NCBI RefSeq assembly: GCF_014654895.1
Contig: NZ_BNBE01000002.1
Span: 496,001 to 560,000 of the forward strand
Source: Streptomyces filamentosus
GTDB lineage: Bacteria; Actinomycetota; Actinomycetes; Streptomycetales; Streptomycetaceae
Length of the DNA: 64,000 bases
Direction: 5' to 3'
The notes under the pieces were generated by a model. That model did no database searches. It was not told the DNA's origin and saw nothing but the letters and a program-made list of their open reading frames with translations. This document shows, one piece after another, positions 23,568 to 32,072 of this stretch (positions are counted from its first letter, which is position 1; each line of letters begins with the position of its first letter). Position numbers and translations under genes: made by a program.

Positions 23568-25151
23568 CTAGGGGACGGTCACGAAGACGCTGTGCCGGCC
23601 GCTCGCTCCGTCGGGGATCGTGCGGGTGCGCTGTTCTGTCTGGACCTGGCCGGTGCCGTCGGTGGCACGGACGGTGAGGTTGTGTCCACCGGGGGTGGCG
23701 TTCCAGCGGTAGGACCACTGGCGCCAGGTGTCGACGGTGTCCTGGGCGGCGAGATCGGCGTCCTGCCAGGGACCGTCGTCGACGCGGATCTGGACGCGGG
23801 TGATGCCGCGTCGCTGGGCCCAGGCGACGCCGGCGACGGTGACGGTGCCGGCGGCGGGGCGGGCGAAGGGCTTCGGGGTGTCGATGCGGGCCTGGGTCTT
23901 GATCGGCGCGCGGCGGGCCCACTTGCGCTTGACCCAGTAGGGGTCGTAGGCGTCGAAGGTGGTGAGCTCGATGTCCTCGATCCACTTGCAGGCCGAGACG
24001 TAGCCGTAGAGGCCGGGGACGAGCATGCGGACGGGGAAGCCGTGGTCGAAGGGCAGCGGTTCGCCGTTCATGCCGACCGCCAGGAGGGCGTCGCGGCCGT
24101 CCATCAGGTCCTCGACGGGAGAGCCGAGCGTCATGCCGTCCACGGACCGTGCCACCAGCTGATCGGCCCGGCCGCCCTTCGACGGCGGCCTGACGCCGGC
24201 TTCCTCCAGGAGGCCGGCGAGGGGTACGCCGAGCCAGCGGGCGTTGCCGACGTAGGGGCCGCCGACCTCGTTGGAGACGCAGGTCAGGGTGATGTCGCGT
24301 TCGACGAGCGGGCGGGCGAGGAGCTGGTCGAGGGTGTAGGTGCGGGGGCGGGCGACGCCCTCGCCGTGGATGCGCAGCCGCCAGGTCCCGGCGTCGACCT
24401 TGGGAACGGTCAGGGCGGTGTCGACGCGGTAGAAGTCGGAGTTGGGGGTGGTGAAGGGGGTGATGCCGGGCACCTTCAGCCGGGCACCGGCCGGGACGGC
24501 GGGGGCCGGGGAGGCGGGCTCGGGAAGCACCAGGTTCTCCCGGGAGGCGACGGCGCCCTGGCCTCGCCTGCCGGTGAAGTACCGGCCGAGTGCGCCGGCC
24601 GAGGCCGCGGCGACGGCGGTCGCACCGGCCGCGGTGAGGAACCCGCGCCTGTTCCACGCCCCGGCGCCCGCCTGACCGTCCGCACCGTCCGGGGCGGGGA
24701 CGGAGACGGCTCGGGACGCCAGTACGTACAGGGCGAGGGCACCCGCGACCGCTCCGGCGATCGAGGGCAGCGCGTCACCGGTACCGGTGGAGTCCGGACG
24801 GCTGAGAGCGGCGGCGGCGCCGACGATCCCGAAGAGCAGCACCCCCGCGGCACCGGCACGCCGATGGGACAGGGCGAGGATGCCGAGGCCGACGGCGACC
24901 AGGGCGAGGATCGCGAGGATCCCCAGCTGGAGAACGGTCTTGTCGTTCTCTCCGAACGTGCGGATCGCGAAGTCCTTGACCGCGGCCGGCGTCCGGTCGA
25001 TCACCGCCCCGCCCACCACGGTCACCGGCCCGGCCGCCGGCCGCACCAGTCCGGCCGCCAGCTCGGCCACGGCCAACGCCGTGAAGGCGGCCAGGAGTCC
25101 GGCCAGTGCGCCGAGTGCGGTGCGGACGAGTTTGCTGCGGAAGCTGCTCAC
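23568..25151 (-). CDS. membrane-anchored sulfite-oxidase-like molybdopterin oxidoreductase
   Basis: A 527-residue protein. About four N-terminal membrane helices (8-150) are followed by an RRGF-type linker and a sulfite-oxidase/YedY-like molybdopterin domain. The Mo-ligand Cys291 sits in DITLTCVSNEVGG, with DHGFPVRMLVPGLYGY and SACKWIEDIEL typical of the fold, and a C-terminal dimerisation-type domain. Catalysis would be outside the membrane; substrate unknown (possibly protein methionine sulfoxide or a sulfur compound). Start GTG 25151 lies eight bases after a SigK-like -10 element. Confidence 0.88.
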   Translation of the reverse strand: MSSFRSKLVRTALGALAGLLAAFTALAVAELAAGLVRPAAGPVTVVGGAVIDRTPAAVKDFAIRTFGENDKTVLQLGILAILALVAVGLGILALSHRRAGAAGVLLFGIVGAAAALSRPDSTGTGDALPSIAGAVAGALALYVLASRAVSVPAPDGADGQAGAGAWNRRGFLTAAGATAVAAASAGALGRYFTGRRGQGAVASRENLVLPEPASPAPAVPAGARLKVPGITPFTTPNSDFYRVDTALTVPKVDAGTWRLRIHGEGVARPRTYTLDQLLARPLVERDITLTCVSNEVGGPYVGNARWLGVPLAGLLEEAGVRPPSKGGRADQLVARSVDGMTLGSPVEDLMDGRDALLAVGMNGEPLPFDHGFPVRMLVPGLYGYVSACKWIEDIELTTFDAYDPYWVKRKWARRAPIKTQARIDTPKPFARPAAGTVTVAGVAWAQRRGITRVQIRVDDGPWQDADLAAQDTVDTWRQWSYRWNATPGGHNLTVRATDGTGQVQTEQRTRTIPDGASGRHSVFVTVP

Positions 25152-25159
25152 GTTGATGC

Positions 25160-25187
25160 ATTCGGTAGCCCCCCGTCCGGCGGATTG
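25160..25187 (-). promoter_or_regulatory. SigK-type promoter of the molybdopterin oxidoreductase/fasciclin operon
   Basis: On the minus strand CAATCC, a 16-bp spacer and CCGAAT are present. Mycobacterial SigK promoters have CCATCC and CCGAAT at similar spacing. The transcription start would fall near the GTG start codon, giving a leaderless mRNA. A similar element precedes the sigma factor gene at 26762. Confidence 0.6.
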
Positions 25188-25778
25188 GTCCCACACCCGA
25201 AAGAGTGAAAATCCCTTCTGGTGTTGCCTTGTGCGACGGGCCCGGACGCTGTGGCGCGACCAGGGGCACTGGCGCGCGGAGCGGAGCTCTCGGTCGGGCG
25301 GCGCCGACCGCCGAGCACGCCGGCGGTCCACCGGGTGCGGCGGACGAGACCACGGATGCGGACGCGTACGGGGACGGGGACGAGGTCTGCGTAAGGGTTG
25401 TCGTCGGTTTGCGCGGCCCCGCCGCGACGGACAGTGCGGGGCCGGCGGCAGCGGCAGCGGCGTAGTACGACGCCTGGGTTCGCTTTTCTCGGCCGATTCG
25501 GCACGGAAGCAGGCAGGGAGGGAGAGGGTCACCCTGCCCGCCGCCCGGGACTCCCCCGGATCGAGGCAATCCATCGCGGCAGTCGTCACGAATCATCACT
25601 GGAAGCAGCTCTGGACGGCCGGCCACGGCATCAGCCCCGGGGCCCCGGCCCTGGGACTGCCCGAGCGAGTGGTGACGACCGGGAACCCGTCGCGGAGTCC
25701 ACGAATCACCACGTCCCCAGGGCGTTCCTTTTCACCCGGCTCTCCTGCCACGGAGACCGCTCACTGCGAGGAATCACC
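25188..25778. other. 591-bp region without a supported gene
   Basis: It lies between the divergent oxidoreductase and RsbW-like genes. Plus-strand (25205-25465) and minus-strand (25148-25504) frames overlap each other and have no recognisable product. Confidence 0.5.
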
Positions 25779-26189
25779 ATGGACACCGCCATCGCTCCCC
25801 GCGGATGTCCGACCGGGCTGCACCTGCCGCTCCTCTCGGACGGACGTGCCGCCCGCCAGGCTCGTAGAGCCGCGGCACGGCTTCTGGCGCAGGAGGCGGA
25901 CGCCTGCCCCCGCGAGGTCGCCGAGGACCTCGTACTGATCGTCTCGGAGCTGGTGGGCAATGCTGTGCTCCACGCAGTCGGACCCTACGCGCTCACCTTG
26001 GTCCTGGAGCGGGGGCGGGCGGCCGTCGTCCTCAGCGACGGCACGGCGGACCTGGCCGGGAACCACCACGACGCGCGGCGCGAAGAGCCGGGAGGCCGGG
26101 GGCTGAAGATCGTCCGGGAGCTGGGGGGAGACCTCTTCGTCAGACCCTGCCACCGGGGCAAGCAGGTCATCGCGGTACTCACCTGGTAG
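25779..26189 (+). CDS. RsbW-like HATPase anti-sigma/regulatory kinase
   Basis: A 136-residue GHKL-fold protein. Visible are the N-box ELVGNAVLHAVGP, the G1-type VLSDGTAD and the G2-type EEPGGRGLKIV. Streptomycetes encode many such single-domain HATPase_c_2 proteins that bind anti-sigma antagonists or sigma factors. The start at 25779 follows GAGGAA. It is followed by a perfect stem-loop and so is probably monocistronic. Its partner cannot be told from here; the neighbouring ECF pair is a different regulatory type. Confidence 0.85.
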   Translation: MDTAIAPRGCPTGLHLPLLSDGRAARQARRAAARLLAQEADACPREVAEDLVLIVSELVGNAVLHAVGPYALTLVLERGRAAVVLSDGTADLAGNHHDARREEPGGRGLKIVRELGGDLFVRPCHRGKQVIAVLTW

Positions 26190-26210
26190 CCCGGGTGGAA
26201 AGGAAGTGGT

Positions 26211-26244
26211 GCCGCGGGCGGCTGTGCCGACAGCCGCCCGCGGC
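26211..26244 (+). terminator. perfect 15-bp stem-loop after the RsbW-like gene
   Basis: GCCGCGGGCGGCTGT pairs perfectly with ACAGCCGCCCGCGGC across a 4-nt loop, 21 bp after the stop codon. Confidence 0.75.
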
Positions 26245-26281
26245 CGACCCGTCCGGCGCAAGCTCCCTCCCGGACGGATCA

Positions 26282-26316
26282 CCGGTCCGCGCCACCCCCT
26301 CGTGGCGGCGGACCGG
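26282..26316 (-). terminator. stem-loop after the chaplin gene
   Basis: CCGGTCCGCGCCAC and GTGGCGGCGGACCGG pair with one bulged base around CCCCTC, 21 bp beyond the chaplin stop on the minus strand. Confidence 0.6.
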
Positions 26317-26337
26317 AGCCCTTCTGGCCGTGCTCGG

Positions 26338-26577
26338 TCAGGCGTTGGCGCAGACGTTGCCGAAAGACGGGTTCAGCAGCCCGATCACGCTGACGGTGTT
26401 GCCGCACGCGTTGACCGGGACGTGGACGGGAACCTGGACGAGGTTGCCCGACCCCACTCCCGGCGAGTGGACGGCCGCTCCCTGCGCACCGGCATCGGCC
26501 GATGCCATCGACGCGCCGCCGACGACCGCCGCACCGGCCGCCAGGGCCACCGCCAGACCGTGTCGCACACGAACCAT
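26338..26577 (-). CDS. chp: short chaplin (hydrophobic aerial-hyphae surface protein)
   Basis: A 79-residue protein with a signal peptide (cleavage likely near ASA-DAG) and one chaplin domain: GSGNLVQVPVHVPVNACGNT, then VSVIGLLNPSFGNVCAN, with the two conserved cysteines at 58 and 76. There is no C-terminal sorting signal, so it is of the short class (ChpD-H type). Chaplins assemble into amyloid fibrils that lower surface tension and coat aerial hyphae. The start was chosen for the GGAGGTGG site. This is strong evidence for Streptomyces or a near relative. Confidence 0.94.
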   Translation of the reverse strand: MVRVRHGLAVALAAGAAVVGGASMASADAGAQGAAVHSPGVGSGNLVQVPVHVPVNACGNTVSVIGLLNPSFGNVCANA

Positions 26578-26761
26578 GTGAACCACCTCCCACGAGGGTG
26601 CCTCGGCCACGCACCCCGCGCGGCCGGTGAGGGGAGCGGGAGAACGTCGCTCCCCTCTCCTCACGCACCGTCTTCGCCGCCGTCCGCGCTCCGGCTCGGC
26701 CGCTGCACCTGGATTCCCTCGAAAGGGTTACTCGCAGGTGGCACGGGTGACGAAGCGCCAC

Positions 26762-26788
26762 CCATCCGTCCGCCCGTCCGCTACGAAG
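26762..26788 (+). promoter_or_regulatory. candidate autoregulatory promoter of the SigK-like sigma factor
   Basis: CCATCC, a 15-bp spacer and ACGAAG resemble the element ahead of the oxidoreductase gene (both share GCTA next to a CGAA core). This suggests the sigma factor transcribes its own operon. The -10 match is weaker than at 25160. Confidence 0.45.
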
Positions 26789-26948
26789 AACGGACGAAGC
26801 ACACACAGGTTTCGGCGACCGGACCGCCTTCGGGCGGTCCGGCCCGATCGAGCGACGACGCAAGGACCGGCATGCGATGGACGCCCCGCCCCCCGACGGT
26901 CGGCACAGGCCGCCTCTTCGCCTTCTGCCCACGGCCGGAGCGGCACAG

Positions 26949-27539
26949 GTGAACCAGCCGCTTCCCTTCGCCGGCCGAGGCGGCCGCACCACCCCCAGCG
27001 ACCTCACCGAGATCATGGGCAAAGTGGCACGCGGCGACAAACAAGCTTTCTCCGCCCTCTACGACGCCCTCGCCCCTCTGGTCTTCGGCATCGTGCTCAA
27101 AGTGGTGCGCGACCGGGCCCAGTCGGAGGAGGTCACCCAGGAGGTCATGATCGACCTGTGGCGGCAGGCGGCGCGCTACCGGCCCGAAGCCGGCAGCGTG
27201 CAGACGTGGGCGGCGACGATCGCCCACCGGCGGGCCGTGGACCGGGTCCGCTCCGCCCAGGCCGCCACCGACCGCGAGCACGCCCAGGCCGCCCGCGAAC
27301 ACACCACCGCCTTCGACGAGGTCAGCGAACAGGTCGAGACCCGGCTGGAGTCCGAGCAGGTGCGCCGCTGTCTGCACGGCCTGACCGAACTCCAGCGCCA
27401 GGCCGTGACCCTGGCCTACTACCGGGGACTGACCTACCGTGAAGTCGCCGAAGCCCTGCGCACGCCTCTTCCCACCATCAAGACACGCATGCGCGACGGG
27501 CTCGTCCGGCTCCGCGACTGCATGGGGGTGACCACATGA
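26949..27539 (+). CDS. sigK: ECF sigma factor, SigK-like
   Basis: A 196-residue ECF sigma factor. Region 2 (AFSALYDALAPLVFGIVLKV; EEVTQEVMIDLWRQAARY) and region 4 (ELQRQAVTLAYYRGLTYREV; TPLPTIKTRMRDGLVRLR) are complete. The start is taken at GTG 26949 because GGAG lies at correct spacing; an ATG at 26877 would add 24 residues with no family counterpart. The anti-sigma gene overlaps its stop. SigK identity rests on the RskA-like partner and the fasciclin/oxidoreductase neighbours, as in mycobacteria. Confidence 0.85.
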   Translation: MNQPLPFAGRGGRTTPSDLTEIMGKVARGDKQAFSALYDALAPLVFGIVLKVVRDRAQSEEVTQEVMIDLWRQAARYRPEAGSVQTWAATIAHRRAVDRVRSAQAATDREHAQAAREHTTAFDEVSEQVETRLESEQVRRCLHGLTELQRQAVTLAYYRGLTYREVAEALRTPLPTIKTRMRDGLVRLRDCMGVTT

Positions 27540-28285
27540 ACCACCACGCCACCGACGCCCACACCCTCGCCGCCGCCTACGCACTGGGCGCTCTCGACGA
27601 CGACGAGCGCAGGGCCTTTGACACCCACCTCCAGACGTGCGAGGCATGCCGTCAGGAAGCCGCCGAGTTCGAGGCCACCACGGCACGGCTCGCCGCGGCC
27701 GTCTCCCAGCCTCCCCCGGCCGCGGTCAAGGCACAGGTCATGGCCGCCGTCGACGGTGTGCGCCAGCTGCCCCCACGCGTCCCCGCCGCCAGTACGGCGC
27801 CCGTCCTCGGCGGCATCCTGCGCCGCCGTGCCGTTCCCCTGGCGCTGGCCGCCAGTGTGGCGGCCGCCGTGCTGGGCGGCGTCGCGGTGTGGCAGACGCA
27901 GAACGGCCAGGAACTCGAAGAGCAGGCCCGTCAGACGCAGCAGCAGCTCGACGAGGTCAGTGCCGTCCTGGCGGCCCCGGACGCCCGGACCGTTCACGGC
28001 AAGGCCGCCAACGGGGCCCTGACCACCGTCGTCTCCTCCGACCGGCAGAACAAGGCCGTGTTCACCGCAGCCGATCTCCCCGCGCCGGGGGCCGGGAAGA
28101 CGTACCAGCTGTGGCTCGACCACGACGGCACGATGCTCCCGGCCGGTCTGATCGACCACGACGGCACCGTGGTCCTCACCGGCGATCCCGCCGACGCGGG
28201 CGCCGTCGGACTCACCCTCGAACCCGACGGAGGATCCCCCCGGCCCACCACCGCTCCCCTGCTGCTGATGGCCATGCCCGCCTGA
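27536..28285 (+). CDS. rskA: RskA-type transmembrane anti-sigma factor
   Basis: A 249-residue anti-sigma factor: N-terminal ZAS-like region with H31-x3-C35-x2-C38, a membrane helix (about 99-119), and an extracytoplasmic RskA domain (GKTYQLWLDHDGTMLPAGLI; GLTLEPDGGSPRPT). It would hold the sigma factor at the membrane until regulated proteolysis or redox change releases it. ATG overlaps the sigma stop (ATGA), ensuring matched amounts. Family match is clear. Confidence 0.92.
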   Translation: MNHHATDAHTLAAAYALGALDDDERRAFDTHLQTCEACRQEAAEFEATTARLAAAVSQPPPAAVKAQVMAAVDGVRQLPPRVPAASTAPVLGGILRRRAVPLALAASVAAAVLGGVAVWQTQNGQELEEQARQTQQQLDEVSAVLAAPDARTVHGKAANGALTTVVSSDRQNKAVFTAADLPAPGAGKTYQLWLDHDGTMLPAGLIDHDGTVVLTGDPADAGAVGLTLEPDGGSPRPTTAPLLLMAMPA

Positions 28286-28461
28286 CCGGGCGCTCCGCAC
28301 CGGCCGGCGATCGAGGTGCTCCATGACGAGCACCCCGTACTCCGGTCGCCGGCCTCCACCGCGCCCGTGGGGGCGGCCGACGCGAGGTCCTCGCGAACGG
28401 TGTGGGGCCGGCGCCGGCGTCGGTGGAAGGGGCGGTGGGTCTCGGCCGCGGGACGGTTCCG

Positions 28462-28476
28462 CCTCCCTTCGGGAGG
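28462..28476. terminator. short stem-loop in the convergent gap
   Basis: CCTCCC-TTC-GGGAGG lies just after the aldo-keto reductase stop (minus strand). It is short, so only a weak terminator candidate. Confidence 0.35.
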
Positions 28477-28478
28477 GG

Positions 28479-29309
28479 TCAGTTGAGCTGGTCGGGGTGC
28501 GGGCCGGTGCGCAGGTCGCGGTCGAGGCCGGCGATCGCGGTCATCTCGTCGTCGGTGAGGGCGAAGTCGAAGACGTCGAGGTTCTGGCGGATGCGCTCGG
28601 GCGTCACCGACTTGGGGATGACGACGTTGCCGAGCTGCAGGTGCCAGCGCAGGACGACCTGGGCCGGGGACTTGCCGTGGCGGGCGGCGATGGCCGTGAT
28701 CGGCTCGTCCCCCAGGACGGCGCCCTGGGCGAGCGGGCTCCACGCCTCGGTGGCGATGCCCAGCTCGGCGTGCACGGCGCGCAGTTCGGCCTGCTGGAGG
28801 CCCGGGTGCAGCTCGATCTGGTTGACGGCCGGCACGAGGTCGGCGCCGTCGATCAGCCGCTTGAGGTGGTCGGGCTGGAAGTTGGAGACGCCGGCGGTGC
28901 GGACGCGGCCGTCGGCGACGAGCTTCTCGATGGCCTTCCAGGTCTCCTTGTACAGGTCGCGGGCCGGGGTGGGCCAGTGGATCAAGTACATGTCGACGTG
29001 GTCGAGGCCGAGCTTGGCGAGGCTGTCGTCGAAGGCGCGGAGCGTGGCGTCGTAGCCCTGGTCGGCGTTCCACAGCTTGGTGGTGACGAACAGCTCCTCG
29101 CGGGCGATCCCGGACTCGGCGAGGGCCTTGCCGACCCCGGCCTCGTTGCCGTAGATCGCGGCGGTGTCGATGGAGCGGTAGCCGGCCTCAAGGGCGGAGG
29201 AGACGGCGGCGGTGGTCTCCGCGTCGGGGACCTGGAAGACGCCGAAGCCGAGCTGGGGGATCTCGACGCCGTCGTTCAGGGTGACGGTGGGGATGCTGAC
29301 GGGTGCCAT
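28479..29309 (-). CDS. aldo-keto reductase (2,5-diketo-gluconate-reductase type)
   Basis: A 276-residue NADPH-dependent reductase. The catalytic tetrad is visible: Asp48, Tyr53 (DTAAIYGNE), Lys78 (TTKLW) and His111 (LIHWP). NADP-binding IPKSVTPERIRQN lies near the C-terminus. The family reduces aldehydes and ketones, often toxic carbonyls. It is the last gene of a minus-strand group with an NTF2-like protein, a GlcG-like protein and an MFS exporter. Confidence 0.93.
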   Translation of the reverse strand: MAPVSIPTVTLNDGVEIPQLGFGVFQVPDAETTAAVSSALEAGYRSIDTAAIYGNEAGVGKALAESGIAREELFVTTKLWNADQGYDATLRAFDDSLAKLGLDHVDMYLIHWPTPARDLYKETWKAIEKLVADGRVRTAGVSNFQPDHLKRLIDGADLVPAVNQIELHPGLQQAELRAVHAELGIATEAWSPLAQGAVLGDEPITAIAARHGKSPAQVVLRWHLQLGNVVIPKSVTPERIRQNLDVFDFALTDDEMTAIAGLDRDLRTGPHPDQLN

Positions 29310-29329
29310 GGTGTGCGGCCTTTCGTGGT

Positions 29330-29677
29330 TCAGGCGGTGCGGGGGGTGAGGGTGTAGCGGACGGTCTGGGCGCTGATGAGCCCGTCGCGGAAGACGAACG
29401 TGTCGACGCCGTCGGTGACCTCGTGGGTGTCGGTGGCGGCGGTCCAGTGGAGGAGCAGCACGTCGCCGGCGAAGCGGGGGTCCAGCCGCCAGTCGGCGTC
29501 CGGGAGGTCGGTGAGCAGGGCGCCGATGCCCCGCCGTACTCCCTCGCGGCCCGTGAGGGTGTGCTCGGCGGTGAGGAAGACGGCGTCCTCGGTGTAGTTC
29601 CGGCTGATGAGGTCGAGGTCGCCGGTGCCGAGGCGGGTGCCGTGGTCGGCGAAGACCTCTTGCGGGGTGCGGCTCAT
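29330..29677 (-). CDS. NTF2-like (SnoaL-type) small protein
   Basis: A 115-residue alpha+beta cone-fold protein (VFADHGTRLGTGDLDLISRNYTEDAVFLT; REGVRRGIGALLTDLPDADW; TFVFRDGLISAQTVRYTL). Such proteins bind small molecules and sometimes catalyse isomerisation or hydrolysis; many are uncharacterised. Start ATG overlaps the GlcG-like stop by 4 bases. The aldo-keto reductase begins 20 bp later, so these genes are one operon. Confidence 0.85.
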   Translation of the reverse strand: MSRTPQEVFADHGTRLGTGDLDLISRNYTEDAVFLTAEHTLTGREGVRRGIGALLTDLPDADWRLDPRFAGDVLLLHWTAATDTHEVTDGVDTFVFRDGLISAQTVRYTLTPRTA

Positions 29678-30108
29678 CGGGCGGTCACGGCCAGCTCGGC
29701 GAGCGCGGCGGCGGCGAAGCCGTGGTCCTGCTCGGGGGCGCCGCCGCCGACGCCGACCGCGCCGATGAGGCGGCCGTCGCGGTGGACGGGGATGCCGCCG
29801 GCGATGAAGAGGAGCGGCTTGTCGAGGGCGGTGGGCAGGGAGTGGAACGGGCCGTCGGGCTTGACCAGGTCGACGAGATCGGCGGTCGGCGCGTTCAGCT
29901 GGAGCGCGGTGTACGCCTTGCGGGTGCTGGTCTCGCCGGAGACCAGCACTGCCCGGTCGTCCCGGCGGAAGGCGAGGAGGTGGCCGCCGGCGTCGAGGAC
30001 GGTGACGCTGACGGTGACCCCGGCGGCCTCGGCGGCGCGGTGGGCGGCGGTGATGAGGGTCTCGGCGTCCTGCGTGGTCAGCGGGGCGACGGGGGCGGCG
30101 GTGCTCAT
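29674..30108 (-). CDS. GlcG/HbpS-like haem-degrading or haem-binding protein
   Basis: A 144-residue DUF336/GlcG-HbpS family protein (TVSVTVLDAGGHLLAFRRDD; STRKAYTALQLNAPT; GGIPVHRDGRLIGAVGVGGG). No signal peptide is present, unlike secreted HbpS of S. reticuli, so it probably acts in the cytoplasm. Some members bind haem or cobalamin; others are of unknown role next to oxidoreductases. It is coupled to the NTF2-like gene and follows the MFS gene after 53 bp. Confidence 0.88.
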   Translation of the reverse strand: MSTAAPVAPLTTQDAETLITAAHRAAEAAGVTVSVTVLDAGGHLLAFRRDDRAVLVSGETSTRKAYTALQLNAPTADLVDLVKPDGPFHSLPTALDKPLLFIAGGIPVHRDGRLIGAVGVGGGAPEQDHGFAAAALAELAVTAR

Positions 30109-30161
30109 GGGGGGTCCTTCTGGTCCTTCTCGGAGGGGGTCGTAGCTGTGTGCGGGGGGGG

Positions 30162-31367
30162 TCAGACGGTCGCCGGGGCGGGCTCGGCGGTCGTGGATCC
30201 GGTGACGACGCGGCTCGCCCTGCGGGTGCGGCGGTCGAGGTGGGCCGCGAGGAGGGCGAGGAGCAGCGCCGTACCGGAGAGGAGCGCGCCGACCCAGTTC
30301 GGGGCGGTGAGGCCGAGGCCGGCGGCGATGACGACACCGCCGAGCCAGGCGGCGAGGGCGTTGCCGAGGTTGAAGGCGCCGATGTTGGCGGCGGAGGCGA
30401 GGGTGGGGGCGGCCGATGCCTGGTCGAGGACCCACTTCTGCAGCGGCGGCACGGTCGCGAAGCCGAGGGCACCGATGAGGGAGAGGGTGAGCGCGGCGAG
30501 GATCTTGTTGTGGGCGGTCGCGGTGAAAAGGAGCAGGGCGGCGGTGAGGGCGGCCAGGGCGGTGAAGAGCATCGGCATCAGGGCGCGGTCGGCGAACTTG
30601 CCGCCGAGCAGGTTGCCGAGGAACATGCCGATCCCGAACAGGACGAGCAGCCAGGTCACGGCGCCCTCGGTGTAGCCGGCGACCTCGGTCATCATCGGCG
30701 TGATGTAGGTGATCGCGGCGAACACGCCGCCGTAGCCGAGGACGGTCATCGCCATCGCGAGCCAGACCTGGACGTTCCTGAAGGCGGCGAACTCGCCGCG
30801 GACGCTCACCGACTCCAGCCGGCCCGCCTCGGGGACGAGCCTGGCGACGCCGAGGAGGCCGACGACGCCGAGGGCGGCGACCAGCCCGAAGGTGACGCGC
30901 CAGCCGGCGACCTGGCCGATGTACGTGCCGCCGGGAACGCCGACGATGTTGGCCACGGTCAGCCCCATGAACATCAGGGAGATCGCGGAGGCCTTCTTCT
31001 GCGGGGCGACGAGGTCGGCGGCGACGACGGAGCCGATGCCGAAGAACGCGCCGTGCGCGAGCGAGGCGACGATCCGGCCGGCCAGCATGACGCCGAAGCC
31101 GGGGGCGACGGCGGACAGCGCGTTGCCGGCGATGAACAGGCCCATGAGGAACATGAGCATCTTCTTGCGGGAGACCCGGGTGCCGAGGACGGTGAGGAGC
31201 GGGGCGCCGACGACGACGCCGAGGGCGTAGCCGGAGACGAGCCAGCCGGCCGTGGGGATGGTGACGCCGAAGTCTCCGGCGACCTGGGGCAGCACGCCCA
31301 TGATCACGAACTCGGTGGTGCCGATCCCGAAGGCCCCGATGGCGAGGGCCAGGAGCGCGAGAGGCAT
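30162..31367 (-). CDS. MFS efflux transporter (AraJ/Cmx-like, DHA1)
   Basis: A 401-residue transporter with about 12 membrane helices. FGIGTTEFVIMGVLPQVA is the typical first-helix motif of the AraJ/YdhP/Cmx group, and GTRVSRKKMLMFLMGLF is the loop 2-3 signature. Substrates in this group include chloramphenicol, arabinose-like sugars and unknown drugs. The promoter overlaps two TTGCA-type palindromes and lies opposite a decayed MarR gene, so repression has probably been relieved or moved to another regulator. Confidence 0.9.
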   Translation of the reverse strand: MPLALLALAIGAFGIGTTEFVIMGVLPQVAGDFGVTIPTAGWLVSGYALGVVVGAPLLTVLGTRVSRKKMLMFLMGLFIAGNALSAVAPGFGVMLAGRIVASLAHGAFFGIGSVVAADLVAPQKKASAISLMFMGLTVANIVGVPGGTYIGQVAGWRVTFGLVAALGVVGLLGVARLVPEAGRLESVSVRGEFAAFRNVQVWLAMAMTVLGYGGVFAAITYITPMMTEVAGYTEGAVTWLLVLFGIGMFLGNLLGGKFADRALMPMLFTALAALTAALLLFTATAHNKILAALTLSLIGALGFATVPPLQKWVLDQASAAPTLASAANIGAFNLGNALAAWLGGVVIAAGLGLTAPNWVGALLSGTALLLALLAAHLDRRTRRASRVVTGSTTAEPAPATV

Positions 31368-31420
31368 GGAGGACGACCTTCCGGATGCTTGCGTGGAGCG
31401 CTTACTGCGGAAAACAGTAC

Positions 31421-31483
31421 TTGCAGACGCTGGATAAATGCAAACGCATGAAAATCCCCTTGCATGTAGTGCGCGCATGCAAG
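31421..31483. promoter_or_regulatory. two palindromic MarR-type operator candidates
   Basis: CTTGCATG/CATGCAAG arms (31459-31466 and 31476-31483, 9-bp spacer) form a perfect inverted repeat. A second pair, TTGCA/TGCAA, lies at 31421-31443. Both sit between the MFS gene and the MarR remnant, where a divergent MarR repressor would bind. Confidence 0.6.
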
Positions 31484-31940
31484 CACTGAGGGAAGGGGGC
31501 CTTCACGTCCTCAACCGCCCCCACCCCCACCGCCCTCTCCCTGCTGCACGGCCGGATCGAGTCCCCCTGGAGCACGGCCTGAGCGTGCGCGGGTCGTCCC
31601 TGCTCGACGTCCTCAGCCGCCGGCACGACGGCCCGCCCCGGCGGTACACCTCCGGACGAAGCAGGTGGCCTACGCCGTCGCCCTCGGCCAGAGCGCCACC
31701 ACCCGCCTGGTCACCCGTCCGGAGGACCGGGGCCCGCTCATGCGTCACCTGGGCCCCCGACCGCCGGGGCACCTGCACCGACGTCTCCCAGGAGGGTCCG
31801 CGGCTCCTGGAGGAGACCCGCCCCACCGGCGAGACCGCCCTCCGCGAAGCCCTCGCCCGGGCCGGCCGGGCCCCCGGCTCGCCCTCCTCCTCCACGCCGT
31901 CGAGGCGACGGGCACCCGGAGGGCGGCGCCCACGCCCTGA
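31477..31940 (+). pseudogene. MarR-family regulator inactivated by several frameshifts
   Basis: Homology runs in order but in changing frames. ALSLLHGRIES is followed by LEHGLSVRGSSLLDVLSRRH in another frame, then QVAYAVALGQSATTRLVTR in a third (shift near 31645, where one extra A fits). DRRGTCTDVSQEGPRLLEE then returns to the second frame (near 31752), and LALLLHAVEATG to the third. Together these cover the whole winged-helix MarR protein of the kind divergent to DHA1 exporters. At least three shifts make a working protein unlikely. Recognition is from recalled family sequence. Confidence 0.7.
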
Positions 31941-32072
31941 GGCGGAGCCCTGCCGTCCCCTTCCCGCCTCCGCCGACGCGACTCCCGGCGGGACCGACGG
32001 CGGCCGGGACCCCGGCCCACGCCGTGCCGCCGGCGCCCCGGCCGGCCCGAGCCCGACCGGCGGGCCCTGCCC

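Noticed and set aside
25148..25504. Opposed open frames (plus 25205-25465, minus 25148-25504) in the gap before the RsbW-like gene
   Set aside because: They overlap each other on opposite strands, lack ribosome sites and have compositionally driven residue content.
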